A stretch of 64,000 bases of DNA from the NCBI RefSeq assembly GCF_000025565.1, contig NC_014121.1, positions 3,100,001 through 3,164,000 of the forward strand. Direction: 5' to 3'. The translations under genes and the position numbers were made by a program. Of the stretch, positions 1-10,054 are shown one piece after another. The DNA is from Enterobacter cloacae subsp. cloacae ATCC 13047. Its GTDB lineage: Bacteria; Pseudomonadota; Gammaproteobacteria; Enterobacterales; Enterobacteriaceae. How positions within the stretch are numbered: the stretch's first letter is position 1; each line of letters begins with the position of its first letter. A model generated the notes under the pieces. It was not told where the DNA came from. It was given only the letters and a program-made list of their open reading frames with translations, and searched no databases.

Positions 1-587
1 TCACACTGAACGGTGATCAGCATACAGGACTGCTCATACTGCCAGGCATGAACACCGATGCCCGCCATCTGTCTGACCTGCGAGTGAGCACCGTCAGCCC
101 CAATGACCAGCTTCACAGCCAGTTCATCGCCGCTGTCGAGCGTCAGCGTGTAGCCGCTATTGTGAGGATGCAGCGCCTTCAGCGACGCAGGAACACGCAG
201 CCTCACCTTCGGATGCGCCTCCAGCGCCTGCCAGAGCGCCCGCTGGAGGACGTTGTTTTCCACCATATAGCCCAGACGCGGCAGCTTCAGCTCGGCGGCA
301 TCAAACGCGACGTGGGCATTTTCCCATTCCCAGGTTTCAAGGCGACTGTAAGGGTGAGCCCGCATATCGAGCACCGCCTCCCAGACGCCCAGCCCGCGAA
401 GCAAATCAACAGAGGCCGCGCTGATGGCGGAAATGCGGACATCCGGCTTTGCCGTCGGGTCAAACTCAGCAGGTGCCGCCTGCTCAATAACCGTTACCTC
501 AAATCCCTGCTGCGCCAGCCCCAGCGCCAGCGCGCCGCCGACCATACCGCCGCCGACAACGGCAATTTCGGTGTGTTGGAGTGTCAT
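1..587 (-). CDS. ubiF: 2-octaprenyl-3-methyl-6-methoxy-1,4-benzoquinol hydroxylase, 3' part cut by window edge
   Basis: Flavoprotein monooxygenase of ubiquinone biosynthesis that hydroxylates the benzoquinol ring late in the aerobic pathway. The visible N-terminal 195 residues begin [20 protein letters not shown], a Rossmann FAD-binding GxGxxG motif directly after the start. Further on are a DVRISAI stretch and [12 protein letters not shown], the GD-type motif of the UbiH/UbiF/VisC hydroxylases. The remainder lies left of base 1. The ATG at 587 is divergent from miaB, which is also the E. coli arrangement. Family assignment is firm; choosing UbiF over UbiH rests on the neighbour miaB. Confidence 0.93.
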   Translation of the reverse strand, partial: MTLQHTEIAVVGGGMVGGALALGLAQQGFEVTVIEQAAPAEFDPTAKPDVRISAISAASVDLLRGLGVWEAVLDMRAHPYSRLETWEWENAHVAFDAAELKLPRLGYMVENNVLQRALWQALEAHPKVRLRVPASLKALHPHNSGYTLTLDSGDELAVKLVIGADGAHSQVRQMAGIGVHAWQYEQSCMLITVQC

Positions 588-722
588 GGTCACTTTTCCT
601 TATTGGAGAATCCCTTAAGTTTACCGGATTTTTGCAGTCCTGAGACGCATAACCTTCATACTGGTCACAACCCCACCAAAGCATTACAATACACGGCTTG
701 CAATCCTGAGCTGAGCAAGTCG

Positions 723-2147
723 ATGACTAAAAAACTCCATATAAAAACCTGGGGCTGTCAGATGAACGAATACGATTCATCCAAGATGGCCGATCTGCTG
801 GATACCACCCACGGATACCAGCTGACTGAAAATGCGAAAGAAGCCGATGTGCTGCTGCTGAATACCTGCTCAATTCGTGAAAAAGCGCAGGAAAAAGTTT
901 TTCACGTTTTAGGTCGCTGGAAACTTCTCAAACGAAAAAATCCGGACCTGATCATCGGTGTGGGTGGCTGCGTCGCGTCGCAGGAAGGTAAGCTGATTCG
1001 TCAGAGAGCCCCCTATGTGGATATTGTCTTTGGCCCCCAGACCCTGCACCGCCTGCCGGAAATGATCAACAAGGTGCGCGGCGATCGTAGTCCGGTCGTT
1101 GATGTCAGCTTCCCGGAGATCGAAAAATTTGACCGTCTGCCTGAGCCGCGTGCGGATGGCCCGACCGCGTTCGTCTCAATCATGGAAGGCTGCAACAAAT
1201 ACTGCACTTATTGCGTGGTGCCTTATACCCGTGGTGAGGAAGTGAGCCGCCCGGCAGACGATATTCTGTTTGAAATCGCGCAGCTTGCCGCACAGGGCGT
1301 ACGCGAGGTGAACCTGCTGGGGCAGAACGTTAACGCCTGGCGTGGTGAGAACTACGACGGCACCACCGGCAGCTTTGCTGAACTGCTGCGCCTGGTGGCC
1401 GCGATTGACGGTATCGACCGTATTCGCTTTACCACCAGCCATCCAATGGAATTCACCGACGATATTATCGACGTTTACCGCGATACGCCGGAGCTGGTGA
1501 GCTTCCTGCATTTGCCGATTCAGTGCGGCTCTGATCGCGTGCTGAACCTGATGGGGCGTCCGCATACGGTGCTGGAGTACAAATCCACCATTCGTAAGCT
1601 GCGTGAAGCGCGTCCGGATATCCAGATAAGTTCCGACTTTATCGTTGGCTTCCCTGGTGAAACCGCTGACGACTTCGAGCGCACCATGAAGCTCATCGGC
1701 GAAGTGAATTTTGATGTCAGCTACAGCTTTATTTTCTCTGCACGCCCTGGCACACCGGCGGCCGATATGGTTGACGATGTCCCGGAAGAAGAGAAAAAAC
1801 AGCGTCTGTATATTCTGCAGGAGCGTATCAACCAGCAGGCCAACGCCTGGAGCCGGCGCATGCTCGGCACCGTCCAGCGTATTCTGGTGGAAGGCACCTC
1901 CCGTAAGAGCATCATGGAACTCTCAGGCCGTACCGAAAACAACCGCGTGGTGAATTTCGAAGGCACCCCGGACATGATCGGTAAATTTGTGGACGTCGAG
2001 ATTGTGGAAGTGCTGACCAACTCGCTGCGCGGAAAACTGGTGCGCACCGAGGATGAGATGGGGCTGCGCATTGCGCAATCGCCTGAATCCGTCATTTCCC
2101 GCACGCGTAAAGAAAACGATTCTGGCGTTCGGGTTTACCAGCCATAA
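723..2147 (+). CDS. miaB: tRNA-2-methylthio-N6-dimethylallyladenosine synthase
   Basis: Radical SAM methylthiotransferase that converts i6A37 to ms2i6A37 in tRNAs reading UNN codons. The 474-residue product equals the E. coli length. The N-terminal UPF0004 domain carries cluster cysteines in WGCQMN, NTCSIR and GGCVA. The radical SAM motif is in [17 protein letters not shown] near residues 155-170, and a TRAM domain forms the C-terminus. The open frame extends upstream to base 48, but that part is the shadow of ubiF. The start is placed at ATG 723 because [17 protein letters not shown] is the family N-terminus. A terminator-like hairpin follows the stop. Confidence 0.97.
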   Translation: MTKKLHIKTWGCQMNEYDSSKMADLLDTTHGYQLTENAKEADVLLLNTCSIREKAQEKVFHVLGRWKLLKRKNPDLIIGVGGCVASQEGKLIRQRAPYVDIVFGPQTLHRLPEMINKVRGDRSPVVDVSFPEIEKFDRLPEPRADGPTAFVSIMEGCNKYCTYCVVPYTRGEEVSRPADDILFEIAQLAAQGVREVNLLGQNVNAWRGENYDGTTGSFAELLRLVAAIDGIDRIRFTTSHPMEFTDDIIDVYRDTPELVSFLHLPIQCGSDRVLNLMGRPHTVLEYKSTIRKLREARPDIQISSDFIVGFPGETADDFERTMKLIGEVNFDVSYSFIFSARPGTPAADMVDDVPEEEKKQRLYILQERINQQANAWSRRMLGTVQRILVEGTSRKSIMELSGRTENNRVVNFEGTPDMIGKFVDVEIVEVLTNSLRGKLVRTEDEMGLRIAQSPESVISRTRKENDSGVRVYQP

Positions 2148-2153
2148 TCCTTC

Positions 2154-2181
2154 AGGCCTGCCTTCCCGGCAGGCCTTGTAT
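2154..2181 (+). terminator. hairpin after miaB
   Basis: A perfect 9-bp stem (AGGCCTGCC with GGCAGGCCT, loop TTCCC) begins 6 bases after the miaB stop. It is followed by TGTATTT, a weak T-rich run. Confidence 0.6.
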
Positions 2182-2203
2182 TTCCTCTCAACGTCCCCAA
2201 TAT
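2175..2203 (+). promoter_or_regulatory. possible heat-shock (sigma-32) promoter for ybeZ
   Basis: CTTGTAT is followed after 13 bases by CCCCAATAT. This resembles the sigma-32 pattern CTTGAAA, 11-16 bases, CCCCATNT. It lies about 110 bases before the ybeZ start and overlaps the right arm of the miaB hairpin. The E. coli ybeZYX-lnt operon is known as heat inducible, which supports the reading. The match itself is imperfect. Confidence 0.4.
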
Positions 2204-2310
2204 CTTCCGCAACGCTTGCGCCTTTTTTCCATGGCGTGAATAATTTCGGTAATAACCGTTTTATTACGCCTGAGGGCGCCGGGCCAGTTAACCAATCAAA
2301 GAGGAACAGT

Positions 2311-3357
2311 TTGAACATAGACACGCTTGAAATTAGCCTAACGCCCGCAGACAACGCTCGCCTGCTGAGCCTGTGCGGGCCGTTTGATGACAACATCAAA
2401 CAACTGGAGCGACGTCTGGGTATCGAAATCAATCGTCGCGATAATCATTTCAAACTCACCGGACGCCCTATCTGCGTCAATGCGGCTGCGGACATCCTGC
2501 GTAACCTGTATGTTGATACCGCCCCGATGCGTGGCGAAATTCAGTATATCGAACCGGAACAAATTCACCTCGCCATTAAAGAGGCGCGCGTGCTTGAGCA
2601 GAGCGCAGAAAGCGTGCCGGACTATGGCAAAGCCATAAATATCAAGACCAAACGTGGTGTCATTAAGCCGCGTACACCGAACCAGGCGCAGTACATTGCC
2701 AACATTCTCGACCATGACATCACCTTCGGCGTAGGTCCGGCGGGTACAGGTAAAACCTATCTGGCCGTCGCCGCTGCGGTTGATGCGCTGGAGCGCCAGG
2801 AGATCCGCCGTATTCTGCTGACCCGCCCGGCGGTTGAAGCAGGTGAAAAACTCGGCTTCCTGCCAGGGGACCTGAGTCAGAAGGTGGATCCTTATCTGCG
2901 CCCACTGTACGACGCGCTGTTCGAAATGCTGGGCTTTGAGAAAGTTGAGAAGCTTATTGAGCGTAACGTGATTGAAGTCGCCCCGCTGGCCTACATGCGT
3001 GGCCGTACCCTTAACGATGCGTTCATTATTCTGGATGAGAGCCAGAACACCACCATCGAACAGATGAAGATGTTCCTGACGCGTATCGGCTTCAACTCGA
3101 AAGCGGTTATCACCGGTGACGTCACCCAGATTGACCTGCCGCGCAGCACCAAATCGGGCCTGCGCCACGCCATCGAAGTGCTGGCTGAGGTGGACGAAAT
3201 CAGCTTTAACTTCTTCCACAGTGAAGACGTGGTACGCCACCCGGTGGTCGCGCGTATCGTTAACGCCTATGAAGCCTGGGAAGAGGCCGATCAGAAGCGT
3301 AAGGCCGAACTGGCCGCAGAACGTAAGCGCGAAGCGCAGGAGCAAGAACAGAAATGA
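2311..3357 (+). CDS. ybeZ: PhoH-like ATPase YbeZ
   Basis: PhoH-family P-loop protein of 348 residues that works beside the endoribonuclease YbeY in rRNA maturation and ribosome quality control. Walker A is GPAGTGKTY (about residue 144) and Walker B is [10 protein letters not shown]. The start is the TTG at 2311, preceded by GAGGAA, giving [19 protein letters not shown] as in the E. coli protein. An in-frame extension upstream to 2053 runs into miaB and is not coding. The stop overlaps the ybeY start by 4 bases (ATGA), so the two are translationally coupled. Confidence 0.95.
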   Translation: MNIDTLEISLTPADNARLLSLCGPFDDNIKQLERRLGIEINRRDNHFKLTGRPICVNAAADILRNLYVDTAPMRGEIQYIEPEQIHLAIKEARVLEQSAESVPDYGKAINIKTKRGVIKPRTPNQAQYIANILDHDITFGVGPAGTGKTYLAVAAAVDALERQEIRRILLTRPAVEAGEKLGFLPGDLSQKVDPYLRPLYDALFEMLGFEKVEKLIERNVIEVAPLAYMRGRTLNDAFIILDESQNTTIEQMKMFLTRIGFNSKAVITGDVTQIDLPRSTKSGLRHAIEVLAEVDEISFNFFHSEDVVRHPVVARIVNAYEAWEEADQKRKAELAAERKREAQEQEQK

Positions 3358-3821
3358 GTCAGGTGATCCTCGATTTACAGCTGGCCTGTGAAGATAATTC
3401 CGGCATGCCAGAAGAGGCGCAGTTTCAGAAATGGCTGGATGCTGTTATCCCCCAGTTTCAGGAAGAGTCAGAAGTCACGATTCGCCTGGTGGATGAAGCA
3501 GAAAGCCATGAGCTTAACCTGACCTACCGCGGGAAAGATAAGCCAACCAACGTGCTCTCTTTCCCGTTCGAAGCCCCACCGGGTATTGAAATGCCGCTGC
3601 TCGGCGATCTGATCATCTGCCGTCAGGTGGTGGAACAGGAAGCCAAAGAGCAGCAAAAGCCGCTCGAGGCCCACTGGGCGCATATGGTTGTCCATGGAAG
3701 CCTGCACCTGCTGGGCTACGATCATATTGAAGATGACGAAGCGGAAGAGATGGAGTCCCTTGAGACAGAGATAATGCTTGCTCTGGGCTATGAGGATCCG
3801 TACATTGCCGAGAAAGAATAG
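3354..3821 (+). CDS. ybeY: endoribonuclease YbeY, 16S rRNA maturation
   Basis: Single-strand-specific metal-dependent endoribonuclease of 155 residues, needed for 16S rRNA 3'-end maturation and 70S quality control. The UPF0054 zinc motif HxxxHxxxxxH is visible as [15 protein letters not shown] (about residues 110-124). The 5' end overlaps ybeZ by 4 bases. The product is acidic near the C-terminus ([13 protein letters not shown]), as in the E. coli protein. It is the second gene of the ybeZ-ybeY-corC-lnt operon. Confidence 0.97.
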   Translation: MSQVILDLQLACEDNSGMPEEAQFQKWLDAVIPQFQEESEVTIRLVDEAESHELNLTYRGKDKPTNVLSFPFEAPPGIEMPLLGDLIICRQVVEQEAKEQQKPLEAHWAHMVVHGSLHLLGYDHIEDDEAEEMESLETEIMLALGYEDPYIAEKE

Positions 3822-3843
3822 TCAGACAACCGACTGACTAACA

Positions 3844-3873
3844 TGCCGCCGCGTAAGGAAATAGCGCGGCGGT
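3844..3873 (+). other. intra-operon hairpin between ybeY and corC
   Basis: The 89-base gap between ybeY and corC holds a GC-rich hairpin (GCCGCCGCG with GCGCGGCGG, 10-base loop) without a T run. It may be an mRNA processing or stability element. Confidence 0.35.
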
Positions 3874-3910
3874 AAACATTGAACTGACGAGAGAACCCTT
3901 AACAAACGCC

Positions 3911-4789
3911 ATGAGCGACGACAATTCACACAGTAGCGACACGACAAACAGTAAAAAGGGATTTTTCTCCCTCATTCTGAGCCAGCTTTTCCATGGTGAG
4001 CCCAAAAACCGTGATGAACTGCTGGAGCTGATTCGTGATTCCGGGCAAAACGATCTTATCGACGAAGATACGCGCGAAATGCTCGAAGGGGTAATGGACA
4101 TCGCCGACCAGCGCGTTCGCGATATCATGATCCCCCGCTCGCAAATGATTACCCTGAAACGTAACCAGAGCCTTGATGAATGCCTCGATGTGATTATCGA
4201 ATCCGCTCACTCCCGTTTCCCGGTCATCAGCGAAGACAAAGATCACATCGAAGGGATTTTGATGGCCAAAGATCTGCTGCCGTTTATGCGCAGCGATGCC
4301 GAAGCCTTCAGCATGGAAAAAGTGTTACGCCAGGCCGTGGTTGTGCCGGAAAGTAAACGTGTGGATCGGATGCTGAAAGAGTTTCGCTCCCAGCGTTACC
4401 ACATGGCGATTGTGATTGATGAATTTGGCGGCGTGTCAGGCCTTGTCACGATCGAGGATATTCTTGAGCTGATCGTGGGCGAGATCGAAGACGAGTATGA
4501 CGAAGAAGAAGATATCGACTTCCGTCAGCTTAGCCGCCACACGTGGACCGTTCGCGCCCTGGCCTCCATTGAGGATTTCAACGACGCCTTCGGCACCCAC
4601 TTCAGCGATGAAGAGGTGGATACCATTGGTGGGCTGGTGATGCAGGCCTTTGGTCATCTTCCTGCCCGCGGCGAAACCGTTGACATCGATGGTTACCAGT
4701 TCAAAGTGGCGATGGCCGACAGCCGACGTATTATACAGGTTCATGTCAGAACGCCGGACGACTCACCGGTGCCAAAACTGGAAGATTAA
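3911..4789 (+). CDS. corC: CorC/YbeX, CBS-domain Mg/Co efflux-associated protein
   Basis: Cytoplasmic 292-residue protein with two CBS domains (about residues 65-195) and a C-terminal CorC_HlyC transporter-associated domain (about 205-285). It has no membrane segment. The family is linked to magnesium and cobalt resistance with CorA, and in this operon to ribosome metabolism with YbeY. Recognisable stretches are [34 protein letters not shown] and [20 protein letters not shown]. It precedes lnt by 5 bases. Confidence 0.95.
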   Translation: MSDDNSHSSDTTNSKKGFFSLILSQLFHGEPKNRDELLELIRDSGQNDLIDEDTREMLEGVMDIADQRVRDIMIPRSQMITLKRNQSLDECLDVIIESAHSRFPVISEDKDHIEGILMAKDLLPFMRSDAEAFSMEKVLRQAVVVPESKRVDRMLKEFRSQRYHMAIVIDEFGGVSGLVTIEDILELIVGEIEDEYDEEEDIDFRQLSRHTWTVRALASIEDFNDAFGTHFSDEEVDTIGGLVMQAFGHLPARGETVDIDGYQFKVAMADSRRIIQVHVRTPDDSPVPKLED

Positions 4790-4794
4790 TGTAA

Positions 4795-6333
4795 ATGGCA
4801 TTTGCCCCACTGCTTGAACGCCAGCGCGTCCGTTTGCTGCTGGCGCTGTTACTCGGAGCCAGCGGTACGCTGGCTTTTTCTCCTTACGATATCTGGCCTG
4901 CAGCCATTCTCTCCCTGATGGGGTTACAGGGGTTAACCCTGAATCGTCGTCCCGTTCAGGCTGCAGCCATTGGCTACTTCTGGGGGCTGGGGCTGTTTGG
5001 ATCCGGCATCAACTGGGTCTACGTCAGCATCGCCCAGTTTGGGGGTATGCCGGGGCCGGTTAACGTCTTCCTTGTGGTTCTGCTGGCCGCCTATCTCTCG
5101 CTCTACACCGGTCTGTTTGCGGGCATTCTTTCCCGCCTGTGGCCTAAAACCAGCTGGCTGCGCGTTGCCATTGCGGCTCCCGTGGTCTGGCAGATCACCG
5201 AGTTTCTGCGCGGCTGGGTGCTGACCGGCTTCCCGTGGCTGCAGTTTGGCTACAGCCAGATTGACGGCCCGCTGAAAGGTCTGGCGCCGGTAATGGGCGT
5301 TGAAGCCATTAACTTCCTGCTGATGGTGGTGAGCGGCCTGCTGGTGCTGGCGCTGGTCACGCGTAACTGGAAACCACTAGTGGTGGCGCTGGTCCTTTTC
5401 GCTCTGCCCTTCCCGCTGCGTTATATCCAGTGGTATACCCTGATGCCAGAGCGCGCCACACAGGTATCGATGGTGCAGGGAAATATTCCGCAGGCGATGA
5501 AGTGGGATGAAAAAGAGCTGCTGAACACGCTGAAAATTTACGCCAACGCCACTGAAGAGGTGATGGGTAAATCACAGCTGATCATCTGGCCTGAATCTGC
5601 CATTCCGGATCTGGAAATTAACCAGCAGCCGTTTCTCAACATGATGAACGATCTGCTGCGCGCGCGCGGCAGTACGCTGATCACCGGGATTGTGGATGCG
5701 CGTCTGAATCAGCAGAACCGCTACGATACCTACAACACCATCATTACGCTCGGCAAAGACAGCGAGTACAGCTACACCTCGACTGACCGGTATAACAAGA
5801 ATCACCTTGTTCCGTTTGGCGAGTTTGTTCCGCTGGAATCGATACTGCGTCCGCTGGCACCGTTCTTTGACCTGCCAATGTCCTCCTTCAGTCGGGGTCC
5901 GTATGTGCAGCCGCAGCTGCATGCACACGGCTTTGCCCTGACGGCGGCCATTTGCTACGAGATCATCCTCGGTGAACAGGTGCGCGACAACTTCCGTCCG
6001 GATACGGACTTCCTGCTGACCATCTCTAATGATGCCTGGTTCGGTAAGTCGATTGGTCCGTGGCAGCACTTCCAGATGGCGCGGATGCGTTCACTGGAGC
6101 TGGCGCGTCCGCTGTTGCGCAGCACCAACAATGGCATCACCGCCGTGATTGGACCGCGGGGAGAAATTCAGGCCATGATCCCGCAGTTTACGCGCGACGT
6201 GTTGACGGCTAAAGTCACGCCGACAAGCGGCCTGACGCCATATGCCCGCACCGGCAACTGGCCGCTGTGGATCCTGACCGCCCTGTTTGGCTTTGGGGCT
6301 GTGCTGATGAGCCTTCGTCAGCGTCGTCGCTAA
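4795..6333 (+). CDS. lnt: apolipoprotein N-acyltransferase
   Basis: Inner-membrane enzyme that adds the third acyl chain to the N-terminal cysteine of lipoproteins, the last maturation step before Lol sorting. The 512-residue product matches E. coli. About six hydrophobic N-terminal segments are followed by a periplasmic nitrilase-type domain and a last membrane helix near the C-terminus. The catalytic triad sits in WPESAIPD (Glu), [10 protein letters not shown] (Lys) and ICYEIILG (Cys). It is the last gene of the ybeZ operon, and a REP pair follows the stop. Confidence 0.97.
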   Translation: MAFAPLLERQRVRLLLALLLGASGTLAFSPYDIWPAAILSLMGLQGLTLNRRPVQAAAIGYFWGLGLFGSGINWVYVSIAQFGGMPGPVNVFLVVLLAAYLSLYTGLFAGILSRLWPKTSWLRVAIAAPVVWQITEFLRGWVLTGFPWLQFGYSQIDGPLKGLAPVMGVEAINFLLMVVSGLLVLALVTRNWKPLVVALVLFALPFPLRYIQWYTLMPERATQVSMVQGNIPQAMKWDEKELLNTLKIYANATEEVMGKSQLIIWPESAIPDLEINQQPFLNMMNDLLRARGSTLITGIVDARLNQQNRYDTYNTIITLGKDSEYSYTSTDRYNKNHLVPFGEFVPLESILRPLAPFFDLPMSSFSRGPYVQPQLHAHGFALTAAICYEIILGEQVRDNFRPDTDFLLTISNDAWFGKSIGPWQHFQMARMRSLELARPLLRSTNNGITAVIGPRGEIQAMIPQFTRDVLTAKVTPTSGLTPYARTGNWPLWILTALFGFGAVLMSLRQRRR

Positions 6334-6344
6334 TCTTACCTTCT

Positions 6345-6420
6345 GTTGCCGGGTGGCGCTGACGCTTACCCGGCCTACATTTCGCTTCGTCGGTCGGGTA
6401 AGGCGTAGCCGCCACCCGAC
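6345..6420. repeat. REP pair (BIME-type) after lnt
   Basis: Two REP-type palindromes in opposite orientation. The first begins TTGCCGGGTGGCG and runs to TTACCCGGCCTAC. The second runs from GTCGGTCGGGTAAGG to GCCGCCACCCGAC. They probably stabilise the lnt operon mRNA 3' end or bind DNA gyrase. Confidence 0.8.
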
Positions 6421-6733
6421 AGTTCCCTCCCAAATTTCAATTCTGGCACGCCTATTGCTTTGTTTATTCAGGTAAACGCAGTTTGGCTTCGTGTGCAACC
6501 TTGTCGCACCAGTATAGATCGCCGGTAGCACCGAAACGGTGCAACGAGAGATTTCTGCCTCGGAATGGTGCGGCGCGCTTCGCAAAAATAAACAATAACG
6601 CAGCAAAATCTTTACATTAAGCCAGACTAAATGTTAACAAGCTTGCATAACACTGCACTCGCATAGCGCGAGATATAACAACATCACAATGGGTATCAAT
6701 GCGTCACTGACGCTGATAAAAAAGGAGTTGGGT
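6421..6733 (+). promoter_or_regulatory. gltI leader region with C/A-rich GcvB-type target
   Basis: About 310 bases without a gene lie between the REP pair and gltI. No coding sequence is seen. Close to the gene, ATAACAACATCACAAT (6675-6690) is a C/A-rich stretch of the kind bound by the GcvB small RNA in the gltI leader of E. coli and Salmonella. AAAGGAGTTGGGT precedes the gltI start as ribosome binding site. The promoter itself was not pinned down. Confidence 0.45.
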
Positions 6734-7639
6734 ATGCAATTACGTAAACTGGCCACAGCAATGCTGGTAATGGGGATGTCCGCAGGCGTTGTACACGCTG
6801 AAGACGCGCCGGCAGCCGGCAGCACTCTCGACAAGATTGCCAAAAACGGCGTGATCGTGGTCGGCCACCGTGAATCTTCTGTCCCGTTCTCTTACTACGA
6901 CAACACGCAAAAAGTCGTGGGCTATTCACAGGACTACTCTAACGCCATCGTTGAGGCCGTGAAGAAAAAGCTGAACAAACCCGACCTGCAGGTAAAACTG
7001 ATTCCAATCACCTCGCAGAACCGTATCCCACTGCTGCAAAACGGCACCTTCGATTTTGAGTGTGGCTCCACCACCAACAACCTTGAGCGTCAGAAACAGG
7101 CCGCCTTCTCCGACACCATCTTTGTGGTGGGGACCCGTCTGCTGACCAAAAAAGGCGGTGACATCAAAGATTTTGCTGACCTGAAAGGCAAAGCCGTTGT
7201 TGTGACCTCCGGGACAACCTCAGAAGTGCTGCTGCACAAGCTGAACGACGAGAAGAAAATGGATATGCGCATCATCAGCGCGAAAGACCATGGTGACTCC
7301 TTCCGTACGCTGGAAAGTGGCCGTGCCGTCGCGTTTATGATGGATGATGCTCTGCTGGCTGGCGAACGTGCAAAAGCGAAGAAGCCGGACAACTGGGATA
7401 TCGTTGGTACCGCCCAGTCGAAAGAAGCCTACGGCTGTATGCTGCGTAAAGACGATCCGCAGTTTAAGAAGCTGATCGATGACACCATCGCCCAGGTGCA
7501 AACCTCCGGTGAAGCGGAAAAATGGTTCGACAAATGGTTCAAGAACCCAATTCCACCCAAAAATCTCAACATGAACTTTGAACTGTCTGACGACATGAAA
7601 GCACTGTTCAAATCACCAAATGACAAGGCTCTTAACTAA
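6734..7639 (+). CDS. gltI: glutamate/aspartate ABC transporter periplasmic binding protein
   Basis: Periplasmic solute receptor of the GltIJKL importer (type II binding fold, 301 residues). The signal peptide is MQLRKLATAMLVMGMSAGVVHA, with mature protein from Glu-Asp. The family motif FDFECGSTTNN and the LTKKGGDIKDFADLKG hinge region are present. The start at ATG 6734 is chosen over an upstream in-frame ATG at 6689 because of the AGGAG site and the clean signal peptide. The operon continues in gltJKL after the SroC segment. The leader carries a likely GcvB target. Confidence 0.96.
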   Translation: MQLRKLATAMLVMGMSAGVVHAEDAPAAGSTLDKIAKNGVIVVGHRESSVPFSYYDNTQKVVGYSQDYSNAIVEAVKKKLNKPDLQVKLIPITSQNRIPLLQNGTFDFECGSTTNNLERQKQAAFSDTIFVVGTRLLTKKGGDIKDFADLKGKAVVVTSGTTSEVLLHKLNDEKKMDMRIISAKDHGDSFRTLESGRAVAFMMDDALLAGERAKAKKPDNWDIVGTAQSKEAYGCMLRKDDPQFKKLIDDTIAQVQTSGEAEKWFDKWFKNPIPPKNLNMNFELSDDMKALFKSPNDKALN

Positions 7640-7782
7640 TTAGAACTACAGGGGCAGGATCTCCTGCCCTCTCGATTGTCGGGAAGCATGGACAGACTAT
7701 ACGTTGAGTGGTCGTTCCCCACTCAGCGCGAAAAATGAGCTTCTCACCAATCTTCGAGGGTAGCTCTGCTACCCTTTTTTTT
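7640..7782 (+). ncRNA. sroC: SroC small RNA (GcvB sponge), boundaries approximate
   Basis: The 155-base gltI-gltJ gap ends in a strong intrinsic terminator (GGGTAGC, loop TCT, GCTACCC, then eight T) at 7758-7782, inside an operon. That is the layout of SroC in E. coli and Salmonella, an RNA cut from the gltI 3' region that titrates GcvB. The segment also holds a GGGCAGGATCTCCTGCCC hairpin and the stretch TCTCGATTGTCGGGAAGCAT. The 5' end is uncertain and may lie inside gltI. Confidence 0.7.
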
Positions 7783-7794
7783 CTGGAGTTTATT

Positions 7795-8535
7795 ATGTCA
7801 ATAGACTGGAACTGGGGCATATTTCTGCAACAAGCCCCGTTCGGCAACACAACCTATCTTGGCTGGCTGTGGAGCGGCTTTCAGGTTACCGTTGCGTTAT
7901 CGATAACGGCGTGGATTATTGCGTTCCTTGTCGGTTCACTGTTCGGTATTCTGCGCACCGTCCCTAACCGTTTTCTCTCTTCTATCGGCACGCTGTATGT
8001 GGAACTGTTCCGTAACGTTCCGCTGATCGTGCAGTTCTTTACCTGGTATCTGGTCGTTCCTGAACTGCTGCCGGAAAATATTGGCATGTGGTTCAAGTCG
8101 GAACTGGATCCTAACGTACAGTTCTTTGTCTCCTCGATGATGTGTCTGGGGCTGTTTACCGCCGCGCGCGTGTGCGAGCAGGTACGCGCCGCTATTCAGT
8201 CGCTGCCGCGTGGACAAAAGAACGCGGGTCTGGCGATGGGGTTAACGCTGCCACAAACCTACCGCTACGTCCTGCTGCCTAACGCCTACCGCGTCATTGT
8301 TCCACCGATGACCTCAGAGATGATGAACCTGGTCAAAAACTCGGCCATCGCCTCCACGATCGGTCTGGTCGATATGGCGGCGCAGGCGGGTAAACTGCTG
8401 GATTATTCCGCCCACGCGTGGGAATCCTTCACGGCAATTACGCTCGCGTATGTTCTGATTAACGCTTTCATCATGCTGGTGATGAACCTGGTTGAACGCA
8501 AAATTCGCCTGCCGGGCAATCTGGGGGGCAAATAA
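7795..8535 (+). CDS. gltJ: glutamate/aspartate ABC transporter permease GltJ
   Basis: Inner-membrane permease of 246 residues, HisMQ-type, with about five membrane helices. The EAA loop is recognisable at [20 protein letters not shown]. With GltK it forms the channel for acidic amino acids. The start at ATG 7795 follows CTGGAG, and an upstream in-frame extension would cross the SroC terminator. The stop overlaps the gltK start by one base (TAATG). Confidence 0.96.
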   Translation: MSIDWNWGIFLQQAPFGNTTYLGWLWSGFQVTVALSITAWIIAFLVGSLFGILRTVPNRFLSSIGTLYVELFRNVPLIVQFFTWYLVVPELLPENIGMWFKSELDPNVQFFVSSMMCLGLFTAARVCEQVRAAIQSLPRGQKNAGLAMGLTLPQTYRYVLLPNAYRVIVPPMTSEMMNLVKNSAIASTIGLVDMAAQAGKLLDYSAHAWESFTAITLAYVLINAFIMLVMNLVERKIRLPGNLGGK

Positions 8536-9209
8536 TGTACGAATTTGACTGGAGTTCCATTGTTCCTTCCATGCCGTACCTGCTGGATGGCCTGGTGATC
8601 ACCTTAAAAATCACGGCGATCGCCATCATCGTCGGTATCGTCTGGGGCACCCTGCTGGCGGTAATGCGCCTGTCGAGCTTTAAACCGCTCGCCTGGTTTG
8701 CCACTGCCTACGTTAACGTTTTCCGTTCTATCCCGCTGGTGATGGTGCTGCTGTGGTTTTACCTGATTGTTCCCGGATTCCTGCAAAACGTTCTGGGACT
8801 GTCACCGAAAACCGATATCCGCCTGATTTCCGCGATGGTTGCGTTCTCCATGTTTGAGGCCGCTTACTATTCCGAGATCATCCGTGCGGGCATACAGAGT
8901 ATCTCCCGCGGGCAGTCCAGCGCGGCGCTGGCGCTGGGGATGACCCACTGGCAGTCCATGCAACTCATTATTCTGCCGCAGGCGTTTCGCGCCATGGTTC
9001 CCCTCCTGCTGACCCAGGGCATCGTGCTGTTCCAGGATACCTCTCTGGTATATGTCCTGAGCCTGGCAGACTTCTTCCGTACCGCGTCCACCATCGGTGA
9101 GCGCGATGGTACGCAGGTTGAGATGGTGCTCTTCGCAGGTGCGGTCTATTTTGTGATTAGTTTAAGCGCGTCGCTGTTGGTCAGTTGGCTGAAGAAAAGG
9201 ACGGTATAA
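8535..9209 (+). CDS. gltK: glutamate/aspartate ABC transporter permease GltK
   Basis: Second permease subunit, 224 residues, HisMQ type with about five membrane helices. Its EAA loop is at [20 protein letters not shown]. It starts at the ATG sharing its first base with the gltJ stop, and it shares one base with gltL. These contacts point to tight translational coupling and equal subunit dosage. Confidence 0.96.
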   Translation: MYEFDWSSIVPSMPYLLDGLVITLKITAIAIIVGIVWGTLLAVMRLSSFKPLAWFATAYVNVFRSIPLVMVLLWFYLIVPGFLQNVLGLSPKTDIRLISAMVAFSMFEAAYYSEIIRAGIQSISRGQSSAALALGMTHWQSMQLIILPQAFRAMVPLLLTQGIVLFQDTSLVYVLSLADFFRTASTIGERDGTQVEMVLFAGAVYFVISLSASLLVSWLKKRTV

Positions 9210-9934
9210 TGATTTCCCTGAAAAATGTTTCTAAATGGTATGGGCACTTTCAGGTGCTGACCGACTGCTCCACCGAAGTCAAAAAAGGTGATGTGGTGGT
9301 AGTGTGCGGGCCGTCCGGTTCCGGTAAATCGACGCTGATCAAAACGGTTAATGGTCTGGAGCCTGTGCAGCAGGGTGAAATTGTTGTTAACGGCACCAAA
9401 GTGAACGACAAGAAAACCAACCTTGCCCAGCTTCGCTCCCACGTAGGGATGGTGTTCCAGCATTTTGAACTGTTCCCTCACCTCTCCATCATCGAGAACC
9501 TGACGCTGGCGCAGGTGAAAGTGCTTAAGCGTGACAAAAAAGCGGCGCGTGAGAAAGGGCTGAAGCTTCTGGATCGCGTGGGGCTTTCTGCGCACGCCGA
9601 TAAGTTCCCGGCACAGCTTTCCGGGGGCCAACAGCAGCGTGTGGCGATTGCTCGCGCGCTGTGTATGGATCCGGTGGCAATGCTGTTCGACGAACCGACC
9701 TCCGCACTCGATCCCGAAATGATCAACGAAGTGCTGGACGTCATGGTTGAACTGGCCCACGAAGGGATGACCATGATGGTGGTGACCCACGAAATGGGCT
9801 TCGCCCGCAAAGTGGCAAACCGCGTGATCTTTATGGATGAAGGCAAGATCGTTGAAGACTCGCCGAAAGAAGATTTCTTCGCCAACCCGAAATCCGAACG
9901 CGCTAAAGACTTCCTGGCTAAAATCCTGCATTAA
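9209..9934 (+). CDS. gltL: glutamate/aspartate ABC transporter ATP-binding protein
   Basis: Cytoplasmic ATPase of 241 residues powering GltIJKL uptake. Walker A is GPSGSGKST (about residue 35), the signature is [15 protein letters not shown], and Walker B is [14 protein letters not shown] followed by the switch His in VTHEM. The start ATG at 9209 overlaps the gltK stop (TAATG). A longer frame starting at 9185 lies inside gltK and is not used. It is the last gene of the operon, and a perfect hairpin follows. Confidence 0.97.
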   Translation: MISLKNVSKWYGHFQVLTDCSTEVKKGDVVVVCGPSGSGKSTLIKTVNGLEPVQQGEIVVNGTKVNDKKTNLAQLRSHVGMVFQHFELFPHLSIIENLTLAQVKVLKRDKKAAREKGLKLLDRVGLSAHADKFPAQLSGGQQQRVAIARALCMDPVAMLFDEPTSALDPEMINEVLDVMVELAHEGMTMMVVTHEMGFARKVANRVIFMDEGKIVEDSPKEDFFANPKSERAKDFLAKILH

Positions 9935-9940
9935 TCATCT

Positions 9941-9968
9941 CAGTGCGCAATCTTCGGATTGCGCACTG
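9941..9968 (+). terminator. hairpin after gltL
   Basis: A perfect 12-bp stem (CAGTGCGCAATC with GATTGCGCACTG) has a stable TTCG tetraloop, 6 bases after the gltL stop. The T run is poor, so it may act as a 3' stabiliser as much as a terminator. Confidence 0.65.
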
Positions 9969-10054
9969 TCTCACGCTTTCAATCTCTGCTTCTCGTCGGC
10001 GTCACATTGCAGCGTTAACCTTGTCACAAAATAACGCTACGTATGGAGAACGCT

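Noticed and set aside
48..722. 225-codon N-terminal extension of miaB
   Set aside because: It lies antisense to ubiF and is not part of MiaB; the family N-terminus begins at 723.
2338..3345. 335-codon frame antisense to ybeZ
   Set aside because: Opposite strand of a confident gene; composition follows reverse-complement codon bias and no domain is seen.
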